DNA of 64,000 nt, taken from NCBI GenBank assembly GCA_003254905.1, contig QANU01085255.1:364735-428734 (forward strand), written 5' to 3'. The translations under genes were made by a program, and so were the position numbers. Under the pieces are notes generated by a model that saw only the letters and a program-made list of their open reading frames with translations, was not told the DNA's origin and made no database searches. This document shows, in pieces, positions 1-12,786 of the stretch. Positions within the stretch are counted from its first letter, which is position 1; the number at the start of each line of letters is the position of its first letter. The DNA is from Nissolia schottii. Its lineage: Eukaryota > Streptophyta > Magnoliopsida > Fabales > Fabaceae.

Positions 1-569
1 AGAACTAACAAGGGCAACAATGTCGCTTTTTTGAGTGGGAGAAGAGGCACATTGATGATTAGGATATATAATGAGTAGAAAAGAAAGAGTGATTAAACGG
101 GGAGTTAACAGCTAGATCACCCTTCGTCACTGAGCTTGTGGAATGAGGGACTAACAAACACAACGACAAAAAATGTTTGAGACTATTTTAGTACTTTATT
201 TATATCATAAATTAAATAGGACACTGAATAAAAGTCTAGGGGACCAAACATAGTATTTTCCCTCTGTAATCTCATACCAAACGAGCAATGAAAGCAATGT
301 GCCTCACAATTTAGGTTAATTTAATCTTAAAGTTGCTATATTCTCTTTTTTTAGTAATGGTAGGTGTACATCGATTTTGCTGCCACCATTGCCATTGTAT
401 GATGTACGTATGGTATACACAGCGACACTGAATGCACAAACTTTGCCACACATATGCACAAACAATTTATTATATGTATAGATTATTATTGTTGTTGTTG
501 TTGCGATTATCATTATCATTATTATTATGATAATCATTCTTCTTTTTCTTTCAAAGTAATTCATATAGG
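1..569. other. Intergenic, no gene seen
   Basis: AT-rich sequence with short TTG and ATT runs near 481-530. Open frames here are short, low in complexity and without a recognisable motif. No RNA gene or clear transposon end was seen. Confidence 0.5.
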
Positions 570-1140
570 GAACGAGGTTACCTGAACACGTGTAGAAGGA
601 TGAGAATGCGTCTTGACAAAAACTTCAACACAATGTTCCTCGTGAGAGTGAAAGTGACAGTGGAGTGTACCTACAAAGGCACTTCGACATTCAAGTAAGC
701 ACAAAGATTTTTTGTGAGTATTCTAGAGTGAGAATGAGTGATACCAGGTGACTTGGGGTGATGTGCTTTTATAAGTGAGCTAAGTCGGTTAGTTTGATAT
801 AGAATGTGGAGAATTCGAATAGTGGCTTCCCTTTATCTCGAAGGTTTATCTTACCCCGCTTATTCAGAAGTTAGTTATGCGACTCGGTGAGTTTGGGTGA
901 AGGGCATGTTGCTCTATCCTTTGGCCTCGTTGGGTCAAGTCGATCGGGTCTAGGGTCCTGGGCTTGCGACATAGAGAGCGCTTACTTGACTACTCTCTCT
1001 TAGACTTGTGTTGCGACTTTTTCCTCTTTTAGACATCTTGGAGCTCTGCTCTTGAGCTGACAAGTGCAGGTAGGTGAGAACGAGCTCTCATAACTCCTTA
1101 GTGGGTTAAGGCTTCCACAACCCTTAGTTTCTAGTTTGTA
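570..1140. repeat. Degenerate repeat-like block of unknown class
   Basis: This block is less AT-rich than its surroundings and has no long open frame. It contains wording such as GTGTACCTACAAAGGCACTT followed by a variant of 'cgacattcaagtaag'. A similar order of words (GGGTACCTGGAAGGACTCCA, then 'acgtccaaatcaa') occurs at 16649-16673. I read both as remnants of one dispersed repeat family, but I saw no terminal repeats or target duplications, so the class is open. Confidence 0.3.
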
Positions 1141-1160
1141 ACATTTATCATCATCTTCTT

Positions 1161-1269
1161 CTTCTTCTTCTTCTTCNNNNNNNNNNNNNNNNNNNNNNNN
1201 NNNNNNNNNNNNNNNNNNNNNNNNNNNNNNNNNNNNNNNNNNNNNTATATATATATATATATATATATA
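1161..1269. repeat. Microsatellite flanking an assembly gap
   Basis: A CTT run ends at the gap (N from 1177 to 1245) and a TA run (1246-1269) begins right after it. The gap is probably an unresolved microsatellite. An open frame through it on the minus strand is an artefact of the Ns. Confidence 0.8.
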
Positions 1270-3440
1270 AAGAAGTATAAATATTATTGCTTTGAGAATA
1301 TCGACAGGGATAGTTAATCAGAACAAAGAAAATAATATTAAGTTTCCTTTTCAAGAAGATCAAACGAGATCAATAGTGCGAAATTTACACTGTTGAGCTT
1401 AAAATATATGTAACATTTAAATTTGGATAATGTTTTTAAAGTGAGTTATGTATATTCTAAGTATATGAAATTTATACATGGTTAAAGCAATAAAAAAATT
1501 AATAATAAAAATCACAGATTTCACACTACATTATATTTACTTAAGAGTATCAATTTTTGCATCCTTTTGTGTTTGTATCTTTAACGCATATCAAATTAGA
1601 GTTGTTGTATCCAAAATCACACGTGGAAGAATTGCTGTGATATATACTGATTTTTCATGAGTGAAGTAGGCAGCACTAAAAAAAAAAAGTGTGAGAACAA
1701 GAGAAACATGGAAGGAGGGATTCAAATAAATAAAGCAAAATTAGATGTCTTGTTTTGTTGTTTATTCATTTTCAGTTTGGTTGAATATGTTTATGTCTGC
1801 TTATAGTTTTGTGACTTTTGTCCACCCAATCCTACACCACAATTATATGACACATTGTCGGGAGTTAATTCTTATGAATCAACGAGCTAAATGTTTCATT
1901 TTTGCCTCTAATTTTATTCATATTGTAGGAAGAAGTACCTAAGTATATATAAGGCAAATTAAATAAATTAGGATTGAGATTCGTTAAAATTGTATTGCGC
2001 GCTAACTTAACTCTAACTTATATGTAAAATTATACTTCACATTCTTACTAATTGAATATAACAAAAAGTAGATGTACCAATCAAATTGTACAATGACAAC
2101 TTGTACTCAATTAAGGAGACTGTTATAGCTGGATTAATTATCTTATGTAATATTTTTTTTTACATGACTTATAATGTTTAATTTATTATCGTTAATTGAG
2201 AAAGTAAAATTTACCTATGACCTTAAATAGTAAAAAAATTGATTGCAAAAAATTAAATATAATTTTGTGATGTGACAAAATTACATTAAGTGAATTCATT
2301 CTGGTGTGCTTTTTACTATGGTTATTACAAAAGTAAACCCCAGTTTGGTCTATTTAAAATTTTGCTTCGATTAAATTAGACATGCTAGAAACTAAACTGG
2401 CAAATAAGTTCCTTTCAAATACAAGCTTATGGCATAATAATTAGTCCGGTTCCCACAAACAAGTGCCGTGAATTTTGATTACTTAGAAAAACATGAAATA
2501 ATTGGGTCAATAGTTTGAACAGGTTCTATCTCAATATTGAATTCGAAGTGTACCATGCAATTGGAGGGTTTTTTTTTTTCGTCGATAATTATTAAAAATG
2601 ACTCTAAACAGGTCAAAAGGAAATGAGATATTATAAACAACCACACCACAACAAAAGAATCCCTCAATTCATAAAGAAACCATCATCTAATTAATTACCT
2701 CATCCTAAAAGAAATTGGAACTCAAATTAAAAGAAAAAAAAAACTTTTAAAAAAAAAACTCAACCGAAAGAACACATTCAAGTCCAAACATACAACACCA
2801 AAAACCATCACATAATCCCAACATCAGCATCCCATAATCTCTCCATCATACTGATTCATACATACTCGTTTTGAAAAATACTAATTTGCTTTAAAAACTC
2901 CAATTTTCGCACTCGTGTATGACCGTGCAATTGGAGATTACCATAAAGATATGATCGAATCAGAGTCAGAAATCGCATATATATTGCAACGACAGCACCA
3001 TACTAAAAGGGACCCAAAAAAAAATTGTTGAATAGCAGACAAGTTCTACAACTTTCATGATAGTAATTATAATAAAGAAACATACATATAACATTACCAA
3101 AGCCAAAAGGAAAAAATACAAAAAGTTACAAAGATCAAATATAAACTAGCTCCTCTAGACTAGTTATGCCATTTCCTCTGTAGAACATGCCAAAACAACA
3201 CTAGCAGAATTGGAGGACCTAGCAGAATTGGAGGACCCACACAAATGAGTACTTATAAAATGATACTCTTTACCAGTTGAAAAATTAAATTGATATATCC
3301 TTAAATTAATAATATATTTAAATACAAATTGTATTTATATATCTTAATTTAAGAATGTATTAATTTAATGAAGAAAAAAAAAACTTATATTAGTGGACAA
3401 GTAGTACATGCACATTAAATAAGTTGTGCATATAAATACA
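1270..3440. other. Intergenic, AT-rich, no gene seen
   Basis: Low-complexity AT-rich DNA with several poly-A and poly-T runs. A 60-aa open frame at 1478-1660 and a 65-aa one at 1745-1942 show no family motif or splice context. The right part (about 3100-3440) probably includes the 3' UTR and terminator of the minus-strand gene that ends at 3515. Confidence 0.5.
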
Positions 3441-3514
3441 ATAATTATTGTAACTGCTCAACCCAGCAAAAACAATGGTCAAGCCATGCAGACATAAGCC
3501 ACTTTTGATGGAGT

Positions 3515-3748
3515 TTAGGAGACATCGGAGTTGCCCTCAGAGCTGTAGGCACTTGGCGGCGGTGTAGAAGAGGCAGAGCCGCCGCCGGCATTTCCGACAA
3601 TGTTCCGAACCGATTCCCCAGCCTTGGAGACAGTGGAGACCATCGAGGCGACAAAGCCGCTAAAAATTTGGGCTGTGATCTGTCCTCTCTTTGGGGGAAA
3701 GCTTACTCTCTTCTTTTCAGGGGTGGAGGAAGAAGCAGTGCTAGCCAT
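3515..3748 (-). CDS. Small plant protein of unknown function (77 aa)
   Basis: This is a complete single-exon coding region. It begins MASTASSSTPEKK and carries a basic block, KRVSFPPKRGQITAQIF, at about residues 13-29. A glycine- and serine-rich tail follows and it ends in GNSDVS. I know this basic block from small uncharacterised proteins of land plants; their function is not established, so none is given. There is no signal peptide or clear membrane segment. The residues after the block (FVASMVSTVSKAGESVRNIVG) could form an amphipathic helix. The start is the first ATG after a likely 5' UTR intron: on the minus strand a donor at TTCAG/gtaagc (exon edge 3883) and an acceptor at tctag/AAG (exon edge 3762). 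The overlapping open frame at 3445-3654 is a shadow. A real gene is likely; its role is unknown. Confidence 0.7.
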   Translation of the reverse strand: MASTASSSTPEKKRVSFPPKRGQITAQIFSGFVASMVSTVSKAGESVRNIVGNAGGGSASSTPPPSAYSSEGNSDVS

Positions 3749-4023
3749 TCTTTTATTTTCTTCTAGAATTTAGATTTGTGAAAATGAAAATGAAAATGAA
3801 AAAGAAAAATATGTAATAAGGGACTCAGAAATTGAAGAGAACTTTACAATATAAATTTGAAAATATCAAAATTTAGGCTTACCTGAACAGAGAGCAGAAT
3901 TTTCAAAAATTAAACAGCAGCCTCTATCCCCAATAAAATTGTGAAAGGAAGAGGAGTATGAAATTTAATGTGTAAGCTAAGCTGAGAGAAGTTGCATTGT
4001 GGGAGAAAGGGGGTGAAGACTAA

Positions 4024-4040
4024 AGAGTGGATATATACAT
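4024..4040 (-). promoter_or_regulatory. TATA-like box of the small minus-strand gene
   Basis: On the minus strand the sequence reads TGTATATATCCAC, about 280 bp upstream of the ATG at 3748 and upstream of the predicted 5' UTR intron. Position and sequence fit a plant core promoter; no transcript start can be seen directly. Confidence 0.45.
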
Positions 4041-5560
4041 GTATCACGTAGTGCATATCCATTTTGTAGAACAGGCCAATCCTAATTATCCACGTCAGCA
4101 TAATAAAGAGAAAAATGTTAAAAAATTGATTCTCTTTTCACTTTTTCATACGCTCACACTTTATTTTTATAAAAAACAAATAATGATGACGCAAGGATAT
4201 GGCAATTGGCAACTGCGAAATTAGACGGGTGGGACTGGGAACTCAACTCTTATTAGTAACCATGGTTAAGCTTTTAAATCTGTTAGTTAGATGGTGACAT
4301 TTCATATAAAGATTGACGAAACTCACGTAAACACGCTTAGAATAAAAACTACACAATTTGTATTATTTTAACATTTTCGGTGCTTTCTTTGTTTTTATGG
4401 GTTTCTTTTATCTTTCTATGTAAATGAATTAAAAGAAAATAGTTTGTCTAAGCTCTGCAATTACTTTTTATGTATATTTATATTATTAAGCTAAATTATG
4501 GCTCGATTAAACTGCAATGCCTTCGAAGACAGCAGATAATCATACAAGAATGGTCCTCTTAAGCTGAATATAAGTATGATTGGTCATGTTATTATAAAAG
4601 AGAAATACACAATAAGTTTGAACAAGTAAAACTTTTATAAAATTGATAGGACCAATGGTGGATTTGATAGGGAAACAGATAAGGAATTGACTATTTTGAA
4701 GGGGAAGGAAACATTTTTGTCCACAAGAAAAAAAATGCAAGGAAACATTTTAAGAAAATTGATTAGGGTGTGAAAATCAAGTCATTTTAATAATTAATTA
4801 TAAGTATAGCTATTTTTTTACCATTAATTATATTAATTTTATATTTGGATGTGTTAATTAAAAATATTTTTAAAGATGAGAGTTTTGTTTGAATTGTATG
4901 AAATATTTTTTGGCAGTTAAATTGTATAAAATATTTAATTTTTGTACAATAAATTATTAAAAAGAGTATAAAATTATTTGTTATACTATAATATTACACA
5001 TTGTATTACATTAGATACCGTTTGTTAAACATTATAGGAAGAAAAAACGGAGATTTAGGACAATAGAAACACATTTATTACATTCATCTATTTTAAAAGT
5101 ACATAAATTAATTTAAAAATTATTTTTTAATATTTATGATGTATTTATTCTTTATAGATATATAAAAATTAATTAAAAAATAATTTTAAAATAAAGATAA
5201 TTTTAAATTTTTTTATTCTTTAAATATATTTTTTTCCATACTATGAATTTGATTAAAAAATAATAACTCTAAAATAGCGTGAATTATCCAATTGTATTGC
5301 AAACCAAGCGGACCATAATCGTTGTGTCCATAGTCCGCGCTATCGCCCATTCCAATTCTTCAAGTCCAAATAGTGGTCCGTAACTTTGGAGCAATGTGTA
5401 CATAAAATATTATATTATATTAACTTACAATTATCACTTATTTATTAATTATAAGTATTTTTAGGGGATACGTTAGTTATATTATAGGTTAACACTTATT
5501 TTATTACACTAGTAGAATCTTTCCTCCTTAAAATACCGACATGCCTCATTCTTTCAATTT
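4041..5560. other. Intergenic between divergent genes
   Basis: The sequence between the small minus-strand gene and RAD51B is AT-rich and holds no coding region that I can support. From about 4800 to 5300 it is very AT-rich. Words resembling degraded inverted ends occur near 5019 and 5300 (variants of 'ccgtttgttaaac' and 'gcaaaccaagcgg'), but too weakly to call an element. Confidence 0.5.
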
Positions 5561-5581
5561 GGCTCAAAAAGAAGCTTCTGG

Positions 5582-5595
5582 TTTTGGCGGGAAAA
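5582..5595 (+). promoter_or_regulatory. E2F/DP-type site upstream of RAD51B
   Basis: The sequence TTTTGGCGGGAAAA is a full match to the consensus TTTSGCGGGAAA bound by plant E2F/DP factors, which drive S-phase and repair genes. It lies about 53 bp before the ATG of RAD51B, just ahead of an AG run. Function is inferred from sequence and position. Confidence 0.7.
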
Positions 5596-5598
5596 AGC

Positions 5599-5620
5599 AG
5601 AGAGAGAGAGAGAGAGAGAG
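5599..5620. repeat. (AG)n run in the RAD51B leader
   Basis: A perfect dinucleotide run of about 22 bp sits between the E2F-type site and the start codon. GA/CT runs are common in plant 5' leaders and core promoters. Confidence 0.8.
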
Positions 5621-5647
5621 TGAGTGAGTGGGAGAAAGGAGTGAAAA

Positions 5648-8600
5648 ATGGCGAACAAGCTCATCAACCAGATGGGATTGCCGAAATCCATTGCCAACAT
5701 CTTCACTGCTCGTAACATCATCACCGCCAAGGTTTTCTCTCCACCAATTCATTTTTTTTCTTTCCGTCTCTCTAGATTCTGTTTTCGTCTTCACTCTCAG
5801 AATTTTCCATACCTATATGTGTTATGCAAAACGAGATCTGTTTTGAATTCGAATCATTCACTTCTTTCAGCTTCCAGTTCGTCACATCCAGTACTGATTC
5901 CTTACATGCATTAGCTAAATAGCTTAGGTCATCGATTTTCGATAGAATCGAGGACCTGGATTTCATATTTTCCGTTGTTATAATTATTATTTATTTATTT
6001 TTGTTCCTCTCGCACCTTGATTCACTTGATCGTAACACTTTTTTTTTTCCCTTCTTATTGTTGTTATTTTTGAAATCTCAGGATGCGTTATCTCTAACTG
6101 AATTTGAGTTGATGGAACTGTTGGACGTTGGAATGGCAGAAGTAACATCTGCAATGGCACATATTAGCGAAGTCGTTTGTCCGCCTTGTCAAACTGTAAT
6201 ACGTGCATTTACTTTCCTTTTTAGATTTCCATTTTCTTTTTCCCCTAAATTTGTTCATAAATTGCATAATATTGTGATAATATTGTGGTAGGCGTTGCTT
6301 CTGATGGAGCAGCGAGTGCGGGATGAGAGATTGGCGGGACATCTTCCCACTCGTTTGAGAGGATTGGATGAGGCCTTGTGTGGTGGTTTACCATTTGGCG
6401 TTTTGACAGAGTTGGTTGGTCCAGCTGGAATTGGCAAAACACAGGTATATTAGAGGTTTTGTTGCATCTATGATTTATCCATCTAATTTCACGGCAGAAT
6501 TCCTTTTCCAGATTTGGATTATGGTATTGATTGAAGATATATTTTTTTTTCATCACTTTCTGCATTTAGGGTCCGGCTATTTGTTTGTTTACTAACACGT
6601 CAAGATACTCATATATGCCTTCATTAGCATAGTGTATATATTAAATATTCCGAATGCTTTGTTCATCAGCATTACTTTCATTATATGTAAACGATGCAAT
6701 ATGATCTGGTCCCTGATCTAACAAAATGTACGTGCTGTTTGTTATTGTATGTTTTTGGGGCTATGCATATGAATTTAGCTATGTACCTGCATTCAACCCT
6801 GACGCATGCTTATTATTATTATTTTTTCTCCAGTTAATATTAAACAGGATAGGTGAATTTTATGTTGCAGTTTTGCTTGAAGCTCTCACTGGTTGCCTCT
6901 TTGCCGGCAAATTGTGGAGGCTTAGATGGGCGCGTCATATATATTGATGTGGAATCTAAATTTAGTTCAAAAAGGTAGTTGACGCACACAGGCACTGTTT
7001 TGCTGCTTTCAATCATATAAAAAAAACAGTATTTTCTACTTGTGAATTTAAATTTTTCCAGATTGATAGAGATTGGAGTAGAGAGTTTTCCTGAAATATT
7101 TCACAAGAAAGGAATGGCACAGGAGGTATGCCTGTTGTTTCATTTTTCTTTTTCTTATCTTGTCTGGGATTTCCATTCCATTTGAACTTGATAATCTAGT
7201 GGAACTTGTTGAAAATTATCTTTAATGGACTTATTGCAGATGGCTGGTAGAATCCTGATTTTGCGTCCTTCCTCACTTTCTGAATTCACTGAGAGGTGCG
7301 AATTTTCTCTCTATAACTGCAAGGATGGTAGGAAGATCTATATATCTCTCAGTAAGAAGTAAGAACTATAGAGAAATAGGTGTCGTAGTAGTAGATTCAA
7401 AGGTGAGAACTTAATGGTGATTATGTCAATGAAACCTGAGCTGTCTTAAAGAGATTCTGCAATAGCTTGGAGAAGAATATGAACACTAAAGGAAAAGGTC
7501 ACGGTGATATAAGAAATGACAACAATTTAATTCAGAAGGACAGGAAAAATAATGCTGACAAAACCTCTTAATACTTGTACTCTTAACAACAACAACGATA
7601 ACAAAAAACTGAGCCTTGTCCTACAATGTGGGGTTGACTACATGGATCAGGTCACGCCATACTGTCCTGTCATGGTTATTAATTTACTGTACATCTTATG
7701 CTTTTGAGATAGCTACCATTAGCTTAAACCTCAACCAGAGGGGCATGATGTGTCATGATTTACATTCAGGATGGACTAATCTCATCTGATCATTTTGATT
7801 GGTTTGTTCATGATTATACAACATGCATAGCTTTGCCTGTTGTGTGATCGTGAACAAACTGATCAGAGGATCAAACGAGATTGGTTCTTAATGGACTTTC
7901 TTTTGTTCTTATATTTGTTTTTGTTCTCTTTCACCAGTTGAAGCAAGTTACAATACATCATACATGCTCTGTCAAGATTATTTTTTTCAGAAAATATTTT
8001 ACTGTTAACATTTTTTATTTGAAATTCTATTCGAAGAACTGTATCAATGGGTAGGATTTTTGTGAGCAAAGCTGATCACTAGATTAGAACTAGACAAGAT
8101 ATACCAGATGGGGTTTCAGTTATTCTTAAAAGTGTATCTGTGATTCATGTCACTCTTAATTCTTAAGGCAATGTTTGGTAAGCGTCTCGGGACATAAAAT
8201 ACGGAGATAACGAGGACAAGAACATGTTTGGAGAATGAGATGAAAACATAAAACTTAAAATTGTCTGTCTTAGGATAAATTTTTAACTAATTTTTATACA
8301 TCTAAAAAGGAAAAAAATAGAAGAGATGTTTGGGACGTAAGGGACGCTCTCTGTCGTACCTCTAAATGGAGGGACGCATCTCTGCTGTCCCTGCGTCTCT
8401 GTATTTTCTATCCTATGACGCTTACTAAACGCTACCTAATAGTAATAATTTTTGCCATCAAACTTGGTATTATCATGCCGCAGATTTTGTAAATTAGACC
8501 TGCCATATCTTATTGCTCCTATTTTGTTCTGATTTTTTGTCTCTAAAAGACTATTGAAACTGTTCAATGTGCCATGTGATGTCTTATCGCTACCAGATTG

Positions 8601-10096
8601 CACCACATCAAAGTATCACTCCTCCAGAAACAAGTGAAGTTGCTCATCATTGATAGCATGGCTGCTCTTGTTTTAGGGTGAGATTAACTTTTAGAATAGA
8701 AAATAACTCAACAATGGAGTCAAAGATGCTCTCTTCAAATGCTCATCAGAATTGTAAATATATAATATCCTCCTCTTCTTGGATGTCTCATGCATAGAAA
8801 TTGGCACATTTTTCTGTTCAGTGAACATGATTGTGGGGCTTCTAGACAACAAGCATTGGGTTGGCACGTTTCTTTTATCAAGTAAGAACCATACCATTTT
8901 ACAGTTATACTTGTGAGAATCTTGTGAAGAGAGATTGCAGGAAAATGATTCTTCGTTGAGGCGGCATTGATTTTGTTTGCCTCTAGGTCACTTGCCGAAT
9001 TTTCACGAATTCCAATAGTCGTGACAAATCAAGTAAGATCCCAATTCGGCGACGATCCTCTCATGTATTCCTTTCAAGGTATGATGAACAAATTATGCTT
9101 TGGAAAGCTTTTGACTAGTATTTTCACATATCATTGTACTTTCTAAGCAGCAAGGAGCCACTATAAAGAAAAGGACGATTCTGCTTCATATGATTCTCAT
9201 CTTGTTGCTGCTTTGGGAATTAACTGGGCTCATGCTGTGACCATCCGTCTAGTACTTGAAGCCAAATCAGGTTGGCTAATTTGCACTAATCTTTGCCCTC
9301 TTTGTTTTACAATGCAGTTTCTGAAATGACTGATACACAACCCTGTCTAACAATTTTCAATATGCCAACCAACACTTATTTATTGTTATGTATGAGTATG
9401 ATTATATGTGCTACAAATTTAAATATCAGAAGTTCGTTTTCTTGCAGGTCAAAGATTTATTAAGTTAGCGAAATCTCCCATATCACCTCCTCTGGCTTTC
9501 CCTTTTAACATAACTTCGTCAGGGTTGGTTCTTCTGGGTGATGATGGAATAGAGATGAAAGGACCAGAAATAAACACTATCCACTGCCAAGGTTTGTCAT
9601 TGAGCTTGCTGTTAAGTCTTCTGAATACATTTTAAGCAAGTAAGAATAATAAGTGGAAAGTCAAAGCGAAGCACATATGCCTTTGTCTTGTATATAAGCT
9701 TGATTGCCATGGAAACAAGTTCTTGTTCATTCCAACGTTTTACATGGATTGAATCAGCTGAACATGGGGTCATGAGTAGATAAAATAATCATCGTTCAAA
9801 GCATTACTGAAGTCAGTTTCTTCAAAATTCTGTGCAATTTTGCCGAGTAATGCAATTTTACAGTTACATATTTTTTTCCTAGGGTTTTGTTTCTCCTTTG
9901 TTTGTTTTAGTAGGTTAAATCTCAAATCTTGACATACCAAATTTCATATTTTCATGAAAATTATGCAGGTCAAAATGATTGGTTTTATTCTGAACGGGTA
10001 AGTCTTCAGACGATCAGTCTATTGCATGCTTTTGCCAATTATATCGCTTGTCACACAATACACTTTCCCTAATATCTTTGTTTACGTATCCAGTGA
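5648..10096 (+). CDS. DNA repair protein RAD51 homolog B (RAD51B), complete
   Basis: A RecA-like ATPase of the RAD51 paralogue group, which helps RAD51 in homologous recombination in the nucleus. Coding exons: 5648-5731, 6082-6195, 6292-6444, 6871-6974, 7062-7125, 7240-7295, 8597-8677, 8822-8881, 8987-9078, 9151-9270, 9448-9591, 9969-9997, and a stop at 10094-10096. All borders are GT/AG and all phases fit, giving 367 aa against about 370 in Arabidopsis. Seen in the product: MANKLINQMGLPKSIANIFTA at the start, Walker A GPAGIGKT at about 109-116, Walker B LLIID at about 207-211, IPIVVTNQVRSQ near 247-258, LAEF before it, and ALGINWAHAVTIRLVLEAKS. The 60-bp exon 8 (EHDCGASRQQ...) is easy to miss but restores the phase. 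The stop is the first codon after the last coding junction; without that splice the protein would have a different tail of about 25 residues. The gene looks intact. Confidence 0.92.
7586..7700 (-). mobile_element. 3' end fragment of an RTE-type LINE, in RAD51B intron 6
   Basis: The plus strand shows AACAACAACAACG followed by GAGCCTTGTCCTACAATGTG and GGGTTGACTACATGGATCA. Read on the minus strand this is the conserved tail of plant RTE-type LINEs, which end in TTG repeats after a GGACAAGGCT word. Only the tail is present, as is usual for 5'-truncated insertions. It lies within the 1.3-kb intron 6 of RAD51B. Confidence 0.6.
8167..8436. mobile_element. Tourist-like (PIF/Harbinger) MITE, copy 1
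   Basis: This 270-bp element has inverted ends GGCAATGTTTGGTAAGCGTC and, at the right, GACGCTTACTAAACGCTACC, flanked by TAA on both sides. The ends and the 3-bp duplication fit the PIF/Harbinger class. It lies in RAD51B intron 6. A second, more worn copy in the opposite orientation is at about 31648-31921. No coding capacity. Confidence 0.75.
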
Positions 10097-12786
10097 AGGA
10101 AGATCAGTTGGCATCACTAGTTCAGCGATCCTTTTTCCCGTCAGACAGAGGTTAGTTTTGCTAATGTAAAATTCTTGGTTTGTATATATTATTTTTCTAG
10201 TATTTCGTACTTGAGGACGAGCCTGCATATTTTTGGCAAGGGTTTTCTAAAGTGAGATTCTCATTTGATCGTTAAAATGAAAATGAGTCTCACTTTCACC
10301 TTATTGATCTAATGAGATCCCTCATTTTACCTTAAATCCTAAACCTTTAAAATGAGAGATTTCATTTTAGAAGATTCAAATCCCATATTTTTCTCCCCTG
10401 CTTATTTACAGCAGATTTTTTTAAAAAATACTTGTGTTCTTAATTAGTATCATTGCATTATTTATGGTAGTTGAATCTGAAGTCCTCCATGTGTCTTCCG
10501 ACCATATGCGGTATATCAATTTCTGTCATTTGGCTTTAGGTCATCGCCACCTAGGTTGATGGCTGGGCTGTCTAGGTACATCATTATGAAAATTATGAAA
10601 GAGAGACAGACACCTGCTATAAAGCTTTAATGTGTCAAACAATATATTGTTTATTGACAATGATCTAGCATATAGCTTGATAAAATTCTTAATCACTTGA
10701 AAGGCCCTATAATATGACATGGATGCTGTGAAATACTAGACTGGAGGGGTGCAAAGATGTTTTCATTTCTGGAGTGGTGAGCATTCTGGTAATCACACGG
10801 CCCATTTCAGTGACCATTCTAGTAATCTTACGGCCCATTTTACTTAGCAACATGAGAATCAAAATTCAAAATTATGAAGATACGAATGTGGTTGACTACA
10901 TGACCAAAAAGAGGCCTTAGTATTTCTGCCTTTAATCCAATCCGACATGAAACGGATCCATAAAATATGGACTTTCATTATTCCTTTACTTCGCCGAAGA
11001 GTAATTGGAGTTCGACCAAAAAAAGAGTAGTTAGAGAAAAATAAAAAAAAAAGAAAGTAGAGAGATTTCCACATTTTCTTTTGGATGTGGGGAGAAAATA
11101 AAAAGAGGGTGTTCGGGTGCTGTCCACAAAACCGGATGTAAACATAATTTAAGACTGTTTACCTTGATTCTATTTTAATGTTACCATTTCAACTGTTTAA
11201 GTTTTCGATTCAAAACCGGATTTATGCAGAATATGGGGCAATAATAACAGATGATGCCGTATGCTTGTTTACATACATTTCGTTGGTTTTTACTGCTGAC
11301 ATTTGGGCAATTGATTATGAAGATTATTTGCCGTGATTTAAGACTGCTAGATACTAGTATCAAGTTCCCAAACACAAACCTAGAGGAAATGACATTATAC
11401 TGAAAGGTCCCCGCACGTGATTCTTTGATCAAAGGTCCATATCTATTATTTATCTTGATCTATATTATCTTAAGGATTGCATATGAATCTTAATATGACA
11501 ACTTTCTAAGACTATCTAATTTGATTCAGAATTTTTAACAAGAATATCTTGGTATGCACTCCGTCCACATTCAGTTTACAAGTCATTGTTCTTTTCCTAA
11601 TGAACCGAGGAAAAGGAAGCTTTTCAATCATAATAAACGTAAAATATTTGGGGCGTAGTTACCTGTCCTCAACTAACGAGGACATATGGTATACTACCTT
11701 ATAGCTTTGGTTTCTTAATCGAGAGGAAGTACTTGTGACAACAAGCCAAAGATTCCCTCGATTTTTTTCCTTTTGTTTTTGCCTCTTGTTAGCCTTGTAT
11801 AATAGTATGTCACATGATTTCATTTAGACAAATTGGGCGTCTCTTCATAATTTAATTGTTCCTATAGCTGTTACAAAAGGTGAATCATCTACCACGCAAA
11901 CGATCTGACTTGGTCAGACTAAAAAACAGCCGAATGATTTTTCCCCTAACCTTGTCTATTGTTTCTTTGAATCTTGTTTAACTTGTAAGGACAGATACAA
12001 TCAACACATTATGCATAGTTAATCAATCTGATATGACTCTGCGCTGATGCTGCTTGGCTGCTTTTGTTTATTTATAAACGTGGCATCTTAATCTCCTCGA
12101 AATATTATGCTTTTCAATAGTTTAAAGGATAGGCATCACTATTTAAATCTCATTATAATATAACTAGTGGCATCATATTCGGTAGGCATGATTCAACATT
12201 TTTAATGCTACTTTTTTCTTTGGCTCGTTTGATGATGCTTTTCTTTAGTTAACTTTTTTTGTACTTGTTTAGTTGCAAACGTTTGTTGTGTTTTACCGGC
12301 GCAGGTCTTCGTACCAGCTCTGCTGCTGAAATATTTTGTTTCCCAGCTATCGTTTCCCCTACATCTATAGTTACAGAAATCATTGCTTATTGCTTCTAAG
12401 TTTTCCTGCTCATGTTTTCATGCCTCTACGGCTTTACCCCCACCACCATTCAAATATGTTAAGACCTAGTGGGGTCCGGTAATGTCGCAGTCATAAGTTT
12501 CTACTTAAGAACCAAGGACAAAGAGAAAAGAAAATAATAATAATTACTAAGAAAGTCGTCGCTGTCGGATAAATATTGTGTGCCTAAATTTGAATGGGAT
12601 ATTCTAAATTGTGTTGAATTGCAATGTTTGTGACCTTGTGTGAACTTAGAAACCCAATGGTAGGTATAAGTTTTCGTGTCAAAATTTGATACGTCTTAGG
12701 TTTAATTCGGAAATCTGGGCCTGATGGTTACATAAATGGCTTGATTCATGCTAACTTGATATTTTGAGATTGCTCCAAATGAAACC
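10097..12786. other. RAD51B 3' UTR and long gene-free stretch
   Basis: No second gene was found. The 3' UTR may be spliced: a donor-like CAGACAGAG/gttagt lies near 10151 and an acceptor-like ccggcgcag/GTCTTCG near 12305, followed by about 100 bp of less AT-rich sequence. Two near-copies of a short phrase ('cattctrgtaatc...acggccca') occur at about 10782-10842. The 71-aa and 83-aa minus-strand open frames near 10.9 and 11.2 kb show no motif. Confidence 0.4.

Noticed and set aside
1151-1363. 70-aa frame across the first gap, and the 159-aa frame across the second
   Set aside because: Both are artefacts of translating runs of N.
5019-5325. Possible worn Tourist-like element upstream of RAD51B
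   Set aside because: The two candidate ends match at too few bases and no duplication is seen.
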